NCBI GenBank assembly: GCA_029255685.2
Contig: CM055314.2
Location: 70,382,815 to 70,446,814, forward strand
Source of the DNA: Silene conica
Taxonomy: Eukaryota; Streptophyta; Magnoliopsida; Caryophyllales; Caryophyllaceae
Direction: 5' to 3'
DNA: 64,000 bases
Position 1 is the first letter of the stretch, and every line of letters begins with the position of its first letter. Position numbers and translations under genes: made by a program. This document shows, piece by piece, positions 23,205-35,159 of the stretch. The notes beneath the pieces were generated by a model. The model did no database searches. It saw nothing but the letters and a program-made list of their open reading frames with translations, and had not been told where the DNA came from.

Positions 23205-23710
23205 TATTAGGAGATTGGGCCTACTAGACCCATCTATCATTAGGGTTATTTATAATATGGTTTATTAAGATGCTAGGTATTATAAATACCAAGCCATATC
23301 ACTCGCCATTTTTCTCGTGCGTAACTCGCCAGTTTTTTCGTGCGTAACTCGCCAGTTTTTTTTTTCGTACCACCTTGATTAAAGAAATTAGATTTTTTCG
23401 GATCGAATTGAAGAATAGAAGAAACTTTTTTTGGTTTTTTTTTTTTTTAAAATAAAATAAAATAGATATTATCCTAAAATCCAGCCGGAGGGCACCATAG
23501 TCAATTAGTCCCTCCGGCAGGGCAGCGGAATGTCGTTTTTAGGCCTCAAGAGCGTGAGGCTCTGATACCATGTTAAGATAATAGAAGGGGAATAGTATTA
23601 TTGAGAATTGTGTTGTCTTACATTGAGATGTGACGATCTATTTATAATAGATCGTCAAACCCTAGATAAACCCTAATGATAGATAATGGGCTAGGCCCAA
23701 TCTCCTAATA
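23205..23710 (-). mobile_element. 506-bp inverted-repeat element with internal tRNA-Met primer-site sequence
   Basis: Ends are TATTAGGAGATTGGGCC and its complement, extending with interruptions to about 45 bp (ATCTATCATTAGGGTT shared), flanked by a 5-bp duplication GTAAG (23,200-23,204, 23,711-23,715). The uninterrupted host sequence can be seen in the related copy at about 25,585, which lacks the insert. Internally, at about 23,560, the minus strand reads an LTR-like end followed by TGGTATCAGAGCCTCACGCT, a copia primer-site context. Direct LTRs are not found; the ends are inverted instead. Confidence 0.65.
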
Positions 23711-23980
23711 GTAAGGTACGTAAAATTGGCTTACGGAAATCATTTTCATGATTTTATACATACACAACAAACTTTCTAACCCGATAATTATTATTATGTA
23801 TAATAAGTTGTTGTTATGAGATAAAAGTTTAATCTTTTAATCCATTATAAACTGATAACTCGTGACATATATATAGGATATGACACTTCTATGTGGCAAT
23901 AGCAACAAAGAAGAAAAACATTGAGGCCCTATCTTGACAATGAATTCGCATCATTGTTAGCTATGTGTATTCAGTATTAA

Positions 23981-24889
23981 GGCCTTATTCTTTTGAACTT
24001 ATTTTTGCTAAACTTATCTTAACTCAACTTATTTTTTCTTAATTTTTCTGAACTTAACTTATATTTGCTGAGCTTAATTTATTTTTGCTGAACTTTTCTG
24101 AACTTATTTTTGCTGAATTTAGCTTAACTTATTTTTGCTGAACTTAACTTAACTTATATTTGCGGAAGTTAACTTATATTTGTTTAACTTCTATGAACTT
24201 AACTTTTGTGAACTTAATTTATATGAGTCTAACTTTTCCAAACTAAATAAATATCAACTTAAATACATAATTAAAAAGTAATATAAATATATATAGTATG
24301 TTCATTATCTTACTTCAATACATAATTAAAAAGTAAATCACATTTTTTTAATAATCTATTTCTATATTATCAGCATTATCTTCACTTCCCCATTTTCACT
24401 TCCCTCGTCTTCATTTGTGCTTACACCATTAAGTCTATTGCCTCGCCAAATGTCTTTGAGACTTTGACTATGCTTAGCTTAAATAATGTCTTATTATTTT
24501 TTGCTTCAATTTTAATAAAAGTTATACGAGAATCATTGTGTGTAATTGTTAACCCGTGTAGTTTTGCAAAATTCGACTATTCTTTTGTTAATAGTGACAC
24601 TTTTGGGTAATTAAAAAAAATAGTCGCACATAAGACGTTTGTACGAGAGAATTTGTGAAAATCTTAAATTTTTCAAAACTCGTCAATACTATAAACGGGT
24701 ATGAGTATTTGCTTAACTTTTCTGAACTTATTTTTGCTTAACTTTTCTGAACTTATTTTTGATGAACTTTTCTGAACTTATTTTTGCTGAACTTAACTTA
24801 ACTTATTTTTGCTGAAATTTTCTGAATCTAACTTATTTTTGCTGAACTTAACTTAAATTAAGCAAAAATAAGTCCAAAAGAACAGGACC
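23981..24889. mobile_element. Tourist-like element with tandem CTGAACTTATTTTTG units
   Basis: Inverted ends GGCCTTATTCTTTTG and GGTCCTGTTCTTTTG (reverse complement of right end) with TAA on both sides (23,978-23,980, 24,890-24,892). The subterminal parts are tandem repeats of AACTTATTTTTGCTG. No coding frame is visible. Confidence 0.7.
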
Positions 24890-25168
24890 TAAGTATAATA
24901 GATAGTCTGGTAGTATAATTGATGAATTTTAAATAACGGTCCTACTAACTATTTGATCTTTGCGCAAATGTCATTTGATCGAAATAGTAAACGCAATAAT
25001 CAACATCAAAATTAACACAAATTGCATAATTAATTCAATGTATGAAATCAAATTACCTTCATTTCTAGTAGCAATTTTGCAAAACAGGATAAAAAGAATA
25101 GGAATAGTAAAGCAGTAGTTTTCATGCGTAGTGCGTGATAAACAGTAGAGTTTCTGCCCTTTTACTTT

Positions 25169-25408
25169 ATGCATGACATTTTTCCTCTTCTACTTCCCCT
25201 TTCTCTTCATTTATTCGTATTCTTCTTCCTTTACACTAAATTGAAAGAGGGGAAACTCATTGCGATGGTGTCTTGTGTTCTTACGGAGTTTATGTTTATC
25301 AAAATCAAAATCAGAATACCAACTCTGATCCTCCTACTCTTTCTGATCCTTCTAATCTTACCTAGGACTTTGTTTAAAGGTAAAAAAAATTGCATCGAAA
25401 TTTAGCGA
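25169..25408. other. AT- and pyrimidine-rich stretch, no gene assigned
   Basis: A 78-codon hydrophobic open frame exists but its composition follows the CTT/TTC-rich DNA and no family is recognised. Confidence 0.5.
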
Positions 25409-25865
25409 ATTCCAAGGGGAGTAATTTGTCATTAAGTAAATATTCATAATTTCGACATGGTACATTGTTTTTTGCGTATCATATTTATGTTGATTTGTTT
25501 TAAAATTCTTTTGATGGAAGAATAATCATATATTGAATAACTAACATCCCTAATTATAATCATTTAGATTGTCCATCACGTGTGAGGTACGTAAATATTG
25601 GCCTACGGATATCATTTTCATGCTTTTATAGATGCACCACGACCATTCTAACCCGATTATTATTATGTGTACTAAGTTGGTGTATCACGCTGTATTAGTA
25701 AACCTTTCGGGATGTGGACATTGTCTACAAAATTTTGCGTATTTAAACCGCTTAGACGTCTTACCTATTGTAAAACGAACTTGTACTAATTTCATTATGA
25801 ATAGTAACGTCATAAAGAATTAACGTGACCATACATATATATAACTGTCGTGAATCTGATCATCT
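25409..25865. repeat. Dispersed duplicate, copy B
   Basis: Matches the segment after the Helitron terminus (copy A, 23,027-23,199 continuing at 23,716) from CCAAGGG(G)AGTAATTTGTC onward, but lacks the terminal hairpin and the 506-bp insert. Its second half (from about 25,680, GTATCACG...GTAAACC) matches copies C (26,409) and D (28,885). Confidence 0.7.
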
Positions 25866-26213
25866 GATGGATCAGTAGCTTTATTGCTGAGATAATGGAC
25901 TGCAGACGGACTTCATTTTTACAGTCAGATACCTAAACCTCTTTTTCTGTGCATCATCTTTTTTATTTCAATACTTTACAACAAAATAGAAGAAGTCTAA
26001 TATAACAAAAAAAATGTATCATAAGTTCATATCTTTATCCTTCTCAAAATGCCGGAACAATCGATAACCGAACAAAAAAAAAGTTAAAGAAAAAGGTTTC
26101 ATTAACAATGAAAATTCAGGTGAGATTTAAGAGCATTGAACTTAATTTGAAGGCCGACTCCACTCTAGGAAAACTTATGAAAGAGCTCACTAAAAAGGTC
26201 AACTTCACTTTTA

Positions 26214-26417
26214 TTATCGTGTAAATTTAATTTGAAGTACATATTTAATAAATCCAAAAAATGAGATAAGAGGCTGCAGACCACTCTTAATGAGCTCTTT
26301 CATAAGTGCTTCTGCAAGCACGCTCCACCTCTTGAGCATTGCATATAATCTCGATGATCGTATGGTATGGCACGACATTGACCTGTTCCAATTCTCCTGC
26401 ATTTCCCAAGGTATCAC
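26214..26417 (-). pseudogene. Possible PPR-like fragment
   Basis: The minus frame contains LAEALMKELIKSGLQP, which resembles helix B of a pentatricopeptide repeat. No second repeat is seen. The same DNA forms a 16-bp inverted repeat (CTTATGAAAGAGCTCA at 26,172 and its complement at 26,291). Weak assignment. Confidence 0.25.
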
Positions 26418-26935
26418 GTCATATCAGTAAACTTTTCAGGATGCGGACATTATCTACTGAATTTTGCGAATTGTATTAATTTAAACCGTTTAGACATCTT
26501 ATCTGTTTGGAATGAATTTGTACTAAATTTCATTATTATTAGTGATGTCATAAAGGATTAGCATGGCCATACATATATATAGCAGTCGTGAATCTGATCA
26601 GACTTACTGCATAGTTACACTCCTATTAACATTTTCCTACTAAGAAAATACACGGGACAGATGCTGGAAGTTAATTTTGAAGTGTTAATCACAAGCAGAA
26701 TTAGTTAAAGAGGTACTCCGTATGTAATACTTACAAGGTGAAATATGGTCAAGTATCTCTAAAGTGACTCACTTCCTAGTTAAGCAAAGGTCAATTTCTG
26801 ACATTGCAACTTGCAAGACACAGAAGTTCGTTAGGCTCAGAATTATACCCATGACTGATCTCACGAGGCACGTCATCATTTTAAAATATCTTAAGAACAT
26901 TGGAGAATTAAAAAAAGAAAAAAATAGGAATATAT
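26409..26935. repeat. Segmental duplicate, copy C
   Basis: Nearly collinear with copy D at 28,885-29,395: both run from TTTTCAGGATGCGGACATTATC through GGCCATACATATATATAGCAG, ACACTCCTA...TTTTCCTACTAAGAAA and CGTCATCATTT. Differences are scattered substitutions and small indels. Confidence 0.8.
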
Positions 26936-26989
26936 AAACCTTTAGCTACATAGATCATCATGAATACACACGATGTAGGGTGAAGCACA

Positions 26990-27450
26990 AATAATGACCT
27001 GGTTAGTGGCTTCATTTGGGTCTCTTATCCTACCCAACTGTCTCCCAGACCCTGATTATGAACAAAATTCAAACTATGAGATATCTAAGGAGGCTAGCGA
27101 GCCCTTCAGTTCACAACCTCAGCCACCAAAATCCAAATTAAAAGAGGCAAAAACTTGGGTAAGACCGACCTACGTGAGTCTCGATCCTCACCATCTACTT
27201 CAGGGTCTAGTACCGCGAATATCAAAGGAAAGGGATCGAGTGGTTCAAATGTGACACTTGATCACACACCAAAAGTACTAATTGGTAAAAATGAGATTAA
27301 CCCAACTCGAAATAAGAATAGTTTGCAGTTAAAGAATGATCACACGAATAATGTACACAGGGAGCCTGTAAATAAAGCAATACGATGGCATCACAGGTTC
27401 ACAGAATGTATAAAAAAGGCGATAAGTCACGTACAAAGCTGGGAGTAAAG
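26990..27450 (+). other. Unrecognised open frames after copy C
   Basis: Frames 26,994-27,254 and 27,155-27,448 overlap in different phases and together read a Ser/Lys/Asn-rich sequence. No conserved domain is recognised. The shift between them at about 27,160-27,250, and lack of extension, suggest a decayed gene or transposon fragment. Confidence 0.3.
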
Positions 27451-28185
27451 CTGTTGAACCCTGTATGAGTTGTGGTCGATCACTGGGTACAACTCGCTTC
27501 TTATATTGTTAATGCAAGTTAAGTTTAACTTGGATAAGATCTCAGTTGACAACAAAGCAATGCACTCAATTTAGAAATTTATGTCACAACTCGATTAATA
27601 TTGCTATTTTAGATCTGTCATTGGCGCATGCACTCGTATCTAGCACTTGCAGCGGAGTAACACATGTTATGAAATAGATGTCAATATGCAAAGATGTTAC
27701 CTCGTAGATAACTTGTTTAGGCTTGCGGCTTCATTTAGAAGTAGGGAAACAGATCAAGTAATGGCAAGCTAAAGTTTTCAAGATGCAGACATTATCTACT
27801 GAATTTTGCGTTTTGTATTTATTTAGTTGCTACAATAGAGCATTAATTGAGCACCTTACTCAACCCTTTATCCTAATGAACCTACGCCCTCCACATACTC
27901 CGCCACTCAATGGTGCTTTATCAATCTTTCTATTATTCCCTCTTCACCCTCCTCTGCTCCATCTGCTCCACCCCCTCAAATAGCTCTCGGCACCTCTGCA
28001 AATACTTCTGCTACCTCCATGCTACACCTGCTACCACACATGTTTCTACCTCCCCCTCCTGTCCTCCATGTACCACCTCACCTTCTAACTTCTTTACTCC
28101 CTCCTAATCCGCCTTTGTTCAGCCTGTACAGCCCGACCTATTCATCGCATTCACCCCACTTCTAATTCCTTGATCCGCCCCTGGT

Positions 28186-28780
28186 TGTTAACTATGTCGT
28201 TAAAAATGCTCTAAAGCCGGGGAAACATGTTTCCAACATGGTGATGGATAGAAACATTGTTGCGGCAATGAAGGTGTAGTTCATAATGAGGCCTGTTAAA
28301 GGAGGAGCCTATATTGAAGTTAAAGCCATAGAAAATTTCAGCTTTTTGAATCCATCATATGTGTCATTCCTCAGACAGCTTGAGTCGGCTAAGTCACAGA
28401 CACTTGATGTTGAGAATTAGACTGATACTATAGTTAAAGATGTCGACCACCCACAGTTCTTGTCCATGTTGAGTCATCTGAGGTTTTATTTGCCCGAGAT
28501 GTATCCCAACTTGCACCGTATTGTACTTCAGGATGATGATGTTGTTGTGCAGAAGGACTTGACTGATTTGTGGAACATTGACTTAGAGGGAAAAATTGTC
28601 GGGGTTGTTGACACCTACTTTTGGTCCTTCCACAGTTACTACCGCTACGTAAACTTTTCTCATCCTCTCATCAGGGAGAACTTTAACCCGAAGGCCTACG
28701 CCTGGGCTTTTGGGATGAATATATTTGACGTGGATGCATGGAGTCCACCGAGTAGTACCACTATTGGCAGAATTTGGTGA
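28186..28780 (+). pseudogene. GAUT-like galacturonosyltransferase (GT8) fragment
   Basis: The reading frame shows the GT8 pattern of plant GAUT enzymes that build pectin in the Golgi: KPGKHVSNMVMDRN (equivalent of the xxKHVFHxVTD strand), then ENFSFLNPSYVSFLRQLES, LRFYLPEMYPNLHRIVLQDDDVVVQKDLTDLW with the metal-binding DDD, and NFNPKAYAWAFGMNIFDVDAW. Two in-frame TAG stops break it: one at the Trp of the usual AMKMWF phrase (about 28,278) and one after LDVEN (about 28,418). It stops after the first half of the catalytic domain. It lies between two short copies of the local duplicate (27,775-27,828 and 28,888-28,944). No introns are seen within the segment. Confidence 0.8.
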
Positions 28781-28884
28781 GCTAATGCTTCTTTATTGAT
28801 TTGTTTCTCGCCGCCTCTTTTCCGTACATATAATAAGCCAATTCAATGTTTGATATTTTTTCTAGTTTTAAAAATTTTCAATAA

Positions 28885-29395
28885 ACCTTTCAGGATGCGG
28901 ACATTATCTACTGAATTTTGCGCATTGTATTTATTTAAGCCGTTTAGACATCTTATCTATTGTGGAATGAATCTGAACTAACTTTCATTATGAATAGTGA
29001 TGTCATAAAGGATGAGCGTGGCCATACATATATATATAGCAGTCGTGAATCTGATCAGACTTGTTGCACAGTTACACTCCTACTAACATTTTCCTACTAA
29101 GAAACTACCCGGGACAGATGGTGGAAGTTAATTATGAAGTGTTAATCACAAGCAGAATTAGGTAAAGAGGTACTCCATATGTAATACTTACAAAATCTGG
29201 TCAAGTATCTTCAAAGCGACTCACTTCCTAGTTGAGCAAGGTCAATTTCTGACATTATAACTTGCAAGACACGAAAGTTCGTTAGGAGCGAAATTACACT
29301 CATGACTGATCTCACGAGTCACGTCATCATTTCAAACTATCTTAAGAACAATGGAGAATTATAAAATAAAAATTTAGGAATGTAACTACATAAGG
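28885..29395. repeat. Segmental duplicate, copy D
   Basis: See copy C at 26,409. A 53-bp piece of the same unit also occurs at 27,775-27,828, just before the GAUT-like fragment. Confidence 0.8.
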
Positions 29396-29704
29396 GTTAA
29401 AAGGGAAACAATCAAATTTGCGCCAAAACATACAAATACATATAATCTACCTAGGAGACTGGTTGGATTATATAAAACGCTAAATCTTCCTCTAAATCAG
29501 TAGAGAAACAACCTTGCATTCAGTCTTCCTTGCATCACCAGTAAATCCATTGTTCTATTCAAATCCTTTCTCCTTCTTCGCGACAGGCTAAACAATGGAA
29601 CACAAACATCCTTATGTCAGCATCACAAGATGTAACATTCACAAAACTTCAAAATAACATATCATATAAACACACGGAGTCAAATCAATTCTAAACCAGA
29701 ATAC

Positions 29705-29849
29705 CTGATAAACCCTCAACGATGGGTGATTGAACCTACAGTTTTGCCCAAACTTGCAATTCCGGTTTTCAAAATAATGGGAGCAATCGACGGCATAAAG
29801 CCTCACAGGGTAAACTTGGTTTTCCCCCTCTACGCCATCATCATATTCT
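29705..29849 (-). pseudogene. CCCH zinc-finger exon fragment (plant ZFN-like)
   Basis: The minus strand encodes YPVRLYAVDC followed by a canonical C-X8-C-X5-C-X3-H finger (CSHYFENRNC, then CKFGQNC and CRFNH), then ends at a good splice donor (CAG|GTATTC at 29,705). The YPVRP-x-A-x-DC lead-in is typical of plant ZFN-type RNA/DNA-binding CCCH proteins, which carry several such fingers. Only one finger is present here; no neighbouring exon was recognised, so this is probably a captured fragment. Confidence 0.75.
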
Positions 29850-29899
29850 CCTTGTTTTTCGTCTTTATTTCTTCGTCAATATTGACACCATCATTCTCA

Positions 29900-31035
29900 T
29901 TGTTCTGAAACTCTAGCAAATAAGAGTTTTGCAACCAGAATCAATGTAACCCCACAAAAAAAAAATAGATTTAGTAAGCAAAAATTTAATAAAATACATA
30001 AACCTCTTTTTGCAATTGTTGTATAGATGATTGTAGAGACGGTGCAACAATCAAAAATTGATGGAATTGTTAATGGATTCCGACCTTTGTTTCATCGTTT
30101 AATGATAGTTATGAACAATGATGTTATCTGGAAAATTGTACATCCAATTACCAAACAGGCCATAAATATTCCCGACTTATGTAAGCCATGTTCTATAGTC
30201 ACTTTTACAAGATAGCTTTCATGTCTTGAAACACATTTAGAACACAAGGTGTTGGACACGGTGACACACAACCACCAAATCCTGAATCATTCAACTCAGA
30301 ATATCCGAAGTTACAAACGTGTTGTGTAAGCATTTCGCAACCATTGTAGTTCCTATTTCCTACCATACTAAATATAAACATTTAAATAAATCATAACAAG
30401 CATTCGCAACCACATTTACATAGTTCTTACACACAGAGATTGAATTCTTACTAATTTATCTTCAGTGGCTCATAGCTACAATGGTGAACCTACCCCCAAG
30501 AACTAATTTGTCATCCTACACTAAGGGCAAAACACACTACTGACCCTGCTCAGAGGCCATTAACACGACATTCATGATTACTTTTTAAAGTTCTATAAAA
30601 ATTAAGATATTCTACCCTTTTCGTTGTTTTCCCGATTCATATTGACGATCTCGTACGAGGAATCATGTTCAGATAATTTTAGACTAATACTTGATTACTG
30701 GTAGCTATTAGCAAAGTACTATTGGTAGAGAATATGATATTTTAAATCAATGAAGGGGAGAAAAGGCAAGGAGCCTTCAGCTGCGAACATTACGAAAAAT
30801 TCCTTCATATAATGGTAATCGGGCACCATTAGATAATATCTCTGTTATCCGATCACAAGCTCTTATTAACCGTGAATGATACATCAAATATTTATGGTTT
30901 AAGATCATACCTTCTAAAGGTCAAGCTCAAGAAGCTAAATTTGTGTAACCTAGTGTATTAGGTCGGTTTACTGACTATGTTCGCATCACCCAAAAAAAAG
31001 TAGGAATTTTTTTTTAGGTAATTTAAAGCATTTTT
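29900..31035. other. Intron-like or intergenic sequence
   Basis: No nameable gene. A minus-strand stretch at about 30,240-30,360 reads Cys/Asn-rich residues without stops and might be another captured exon, but I cannot assign it. Confidence 0.4.
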
Positions 31036-31039
31036 AATA

Positions 31040-31780
31040 GGTAATTACTCATTCATGTACGAGTTTTACTCATTCATGTATTTTTTTCATTATTTTTCCA
31101 TTCTATACTCTTTCCCTAAAATCAACTAAAAAACTCTCTCGAATTTTCTCCCTCAAAAAATTAATCAAATTTATCAAATTCGTCAAAATTACACAATTAT
31201 GGATGCTAGTGCTCGTATCGATCAAGTAATAAATCTAATTTCTAACTTTATTACTTATATTATATGAAATTGAAGAATTTTGTAGACTAATTAAATTAGG
31301 GTTTGTTTAGACTAATTATATTAGGGTTTGTTAGACTAATTAAATTAGGGTTAGTTTAAGGAATCAAATTTATTAATTTTCTGGTTCCCCTGACATAGCG
31401 GATTTCACGGCTTTTATTTCCTATAGTGTCGTCTATTAGTGTGCTTGCTTACAATTGATCTTGCTAAACATTTTCATAAGTTTTATTTACCTTCTTCTTT
31501 ACCTTATGCTTGGAGACAAAAATCCGTCGAACAAATATTTTGTGGCCCTGGCGAGATTCGTACTGCAAATCCGTCGAAAAAATTGGAAAACACTGAAGGT
31601 AAATTGGGAGAGATAAAACTCGAAACTGATTAATGGATTGTTAGAAGGAGGTGGTAATAGGAGTGAGAGAGGCAATTGAATTTAGAGAGGGAAATGAAAA
31701 TTGGGGATGTGAAATAAAAGGGGTAAAATGACATTTCTATCCATCAAAGAGTAAAACTCATCCATGAATGAGCATCACCC
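31040..31780. mobile_element. Non-autonomous MULE-like element
   Basis: Inverted ends GGTAATTACTCATTCATG and GGGTGATGCTCATTCATGG (reverse complement of right), continuing with GAGTTTTACTC on both sides, flanked by TTTTAATA copies (31,032-31,039 and 31,781-31,788; a ninth base differs). Size 741 bp. Contains no transposase frame. The 8-9-bp duplication and long degenerate ends favour Mutator-like. Confidence 0.65.
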
Positions 31781-32163
31781 TTTTAATATGATCCGTCCTC
31801 AGTTTTCTGATTCTGAACATCTTCGTGGAAAACAAAAGAGCAAATACGACTTGGGTAAACACCAGTTTTTACACAAGACTTGCTCGACAAAACCTTAGAT
31901 GGTTGTAAACCTGTATGCAAGCGGCTAATGTTTATCACGTTATATTTTTACCTTACTGGAAATACAGAAATTAAAAATCTACTCGGGCATAATGTAAGAC
32001 AAGCTTTTCTTATGAGCACATTAACGAAAGATTAGTTTGCATTTTGCAGCATCCTTAATTAAGCTGAGTACCCTGACCAAAAACCATAAAATAATTTTAT
32101 ACTACAAACGCATAATTGGCAGTTCTTGTAAAACAAGTCTGAAGAACCTCAGACTCTCAGAGA

Positions 32164-32640
32164 TCATTTTGCAACAGGCGCATCATTGTCGGTCAGAGTA
32201 CCGATCCAAGCTGGTGGAAGCATCCAAGTCTGCTCATGGACTGTCTTCATAAGAGGAGGAAGCATGCTATAGACATAAGCTATGTCCCTCATTGACCTAC
32301 CAAACGCGCTTCCACTATCATTACCGTTCCCACCTGACCCTGATGACCAGATACTGATTTTAGGCTGCAGTCTCTGGATAGCATTAACATTGATCATTGC
32401 CATCTCTTGGTACACCCCTGAATTGATCATCATGTAGTCTCTTAGTGAAGCACAGTTTCCGTCAAGCACCTTTAGTACAGTATTTAGGTAAAATCCTTGG
32501 GCTTGAGCCATGGCTACGATTTCCTCAGCTTCCTTCTTTTTGGCATACAGCTCAGCATCCGCTGCTTGCTGACGAGCAAAGAAGGCCGCTTCTGCCTCCG
32601 CCTTGGTTGCCTCAGCTTGCTGTTCTCATAAACCCTTGCG
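32164..32640 (-). pseudogene. Flotillin-like protein, C-terminal exon
   Basis: Encodes the C-terminal part of a plant flotillin-like membrane-microdomain scaffold: the [21 protein letters not shown] coiled-coil EA-rich repeat region, then [49 protein letters not shown] and [13 protein letters not shown]. It ends at a natural TGA (32,164). An in-frame TGA near 32,630 lies in the EA-rich part, and the SPFH/PHB N-terminal domain (about 300 residues) was not found upstream; instead TMK kinase sequence follows. Therefore a partial, probably captured copy. The terminal motif is well preserved, which suggests recent capture. Confidence 0.85.
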
Positions 32641-32840
32641 ACAAGAAGCATATCAACGAACCATACTACTGAGAAGAATAATGTAATGTAACTGACCTAC
32701 CTCAGTTAAAGCAAGATTAACGCAGTATGAAATAAACTGTCCAAAAGTAATCATTACCACTTCCAATGAAATTTCCTTTTGCTGTCCCTGATAATTAGGT
32801 TTGATGATTGTCTTTAAATGAAGTCGGATCTCTTCTTCCC

Positions 32841-32882
32841 TTTTTTCAGATATGGATCAAGCTGTTGAATGTGTGCATCAAC
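32841..32882 (-). pseudogene. Possible ING-type fragment
   Basis: The minus strand encodes VDAHIQQLDPYLKK, close to the VD-x-HIQQLDQYMKK phrase of the N-terminal helix of ING chromatin proteins. Only 14 residues; frame breaks after them. Could be chance or another coiled-coil family. Confidence 0.3.
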
Positions 32883-33239
32883 CTATTACATAATTCAAGA
32901 CAAAACTTACAAGGAAAGATTTGAGAATATACGAAAATGTTCACCAAAATTACCATCTTGAACATTTGATGGTCCAAATAGAGCTTCAAGAGCTAAAGCA
33001 GAGATAAATTAACACCACGTGCAGAAAATGTTGAGAGGACAAATAAGTAGATGGATTACTCAATGTCTCAATCGCAACTAAGCCAAACGGAATTCATTCA
33101 TCAGTTAGTGAGATCAAATACACTCAGTTGAAGATAAGTTCTATGACGAAGATTACACACAGGTGTAGCAAGAGATATATAAGCAGTATAATAGGGTTCA
33201 TTAATCTAGGAAGAAGCACCAAGAATGTCGTCACTTGCT

Positions 33240-34880
33240 TACCAGCGTATTCGGGGGCAAGATATCAAAAAGTGCAGGCTAATCGAGTCTCCACAGAATA
33301 CTTTCCATCAGGAGCATTCTTAACTAAGCCGAGATCAGCAACCTCAGCCCTCATGTCATCCTCCAACAAGATATTGGAAGGCTTTAGATCCCTATGAATA
33401 AAACTTGTCCAAGCCAAGCTGTGTAAGTACTCAACCCCTCTTGCCATATCCAACGCTATTGAAACCCTTTGCTTCCATGTAAGAGGAAGATAATTATGCT
33501 CTTCCCACTCAAACAAGTGTTGCCCTAGATGCCCTTTTGGCATGTACTCATACACCAAAAGCCTCTCATTGCCATTTACACAAAAACCAAGGAGCGCTAC
33601 TAAACGCCTATGCCTAACTTTAGTGAGAACCCCAATCTCAGCTTGGAACTCATTCATCCCTTTGGTACCTATTGCACCCGATTCCATCCTCTTGACTGCA
33701 ATTTTAGTCCCATCATGAAGTTCCCCTTTGTAAACCACCCCAAATCCTCCACGTCCCAAGATATTATTCTCGCTAAAATTGTCGGTGACTTGCCTAAAGA
33801 CCTGAATCGAGATGGCCACCGGAAAATCGCTTGGTTCATTACTGCTTTGACTTTGGAATTCACTTGGGACACCAACATAACCATTCACAGACCTCATTAC
33901 ATCAGCCTTCACCAGCTCATTCCCAATCTCAGGATTCTGAACTTTCCCGATTTTTGCATGTCTCTTCTTCATAAAACACCTGTACAACACAAACAGCACA
34001 ACCAAAACAAAAACCAAAACCCCAATCACCACACCCACCACCAACCCAACCGAAGCTGAAGATCCATTCTTCCCCTCACCGGACCCGCTATCTGAGGAGT
34101 TACCTTTTGAACACGGGGCAGCACCGGGCACAACAGGGTCAGTCCCAAATAGCGGATTTCCATCAGTAAATACGATAATGTCGGACCGAAATGCTGGTAA
34201 TTTACCAGTCAAATTATTATGAGTCACATCAATCTTCTTAAGCTGAGGCAAGGTAGTCAAGCTACTGGGGGTGATCCCCGTCATGTTATTACTGCTCAAG
34301 TACAACTCTTTCAAGCTAGTCAAATTCGCAAATGCAGGTGAAATCGTACCACTAAACCCTTGCTTAGCTAAATTAACCGTAATAACCTTATTATTATTAT
34401 CACAATTAATCCCAACCCATGACGCACACGCATCATTATCATCCCGACCATCGGCCAATTTCAGCGGGTACCCCAAATCTGATACACAATCCAGCAAGAT
34501 ACTCACTTGCAGATCACAATCTCCCGTTGAATTTCAACAAAATTTGTTATTTTTAGCATCAGCAGTAACCTTGGGCGGGAAATCCGGTAATGGTCCCTGA
34601 AGCTTGTTGTTCTGGAGCGTGATATTCAACAAATTCAGCAAAGAAATCAAAGAGGGCGGAACAATACCTGCAGTGGCGAGACCAAGATTGGCAATCAGTA
34701 TACCATAACATACTACATAAATAGTATACAGTCGGTTAGATGAGATAGATTTAAATATGAAATGCAGTAAATACCTGACAACTGGTTATCCCTGACCTGC
34801 AGATCAAAGAGAGCAATACAATCAGGCAAATCCGGTATCTGTCCAGTAAACTGGTTGCCATGAAGCTCGGCTTGAGCACA
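33240..34880 (-). pseudogene. TMK-type LRR receptor-like kinase, broken
   Basis: Minus-strand order: an LRR piece (HGNQFTGQIPDLPDC, DNQLSG), an intron (34,668-34,774, GT..AG), VPPSL...LQNNKLQGPLPDFPPKV, the Cys-pair island, a second short LRR block (LTSLKELYLSSNNMTG), a transmembrane segment (VGLVVGVVIGVLVFVLVVLFVLY) and kinase domain with ILGRGGFGVVYKGE, IAVKRM, HRDLKPSN and a DFG-equivalent reading DLG. This is the TMK layout (auxin-linked plasma-membrane kinases). Two nonsense codons kill it: TGA at 34,534 in the island, TGA at 33,265 where the family has Gly in AGTFGYLAPEYA; the nearby Gly is also changed to Cys. A donor (GCTG|GTAAGC) follows, but the last kinase exon is missing and flotillin sequence comes next. 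Confidence 0.9.
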
Positions 34881-35159
34881 GCAAACCAATCATGAGCATA
34901 ATCCGAGCCAAGTTTCATCCATACAGACGACCCCAAGATTAATAAAGTTGAAATCAGAAAAGCTCGTTTTAGGCAAATTATAATGGTATTTTGTAATTAT
35001 ACTCATAATTAACCGCTTACTTCATTAGGCATCACCTACTAAAGGCATACAATGGAATTTAACAATATTTCTATCTAAAGTCAGGTATACAATGTTATTA
35101 ACCTACTACAGGTATAAAAGCTTTCCGCACAGCTGACAAAGAAAAACATATAGATGTAT

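Noticed and set aside
33265-34506. Treating the 413-codon frame as an intact receptor kinase starting at 34,506
   Set aside because: The first codon is GTG inside the ectodomain just after a TGA, and the frame ends at a nonsense codon before the APE motif; it is the interior of a pseudogene.
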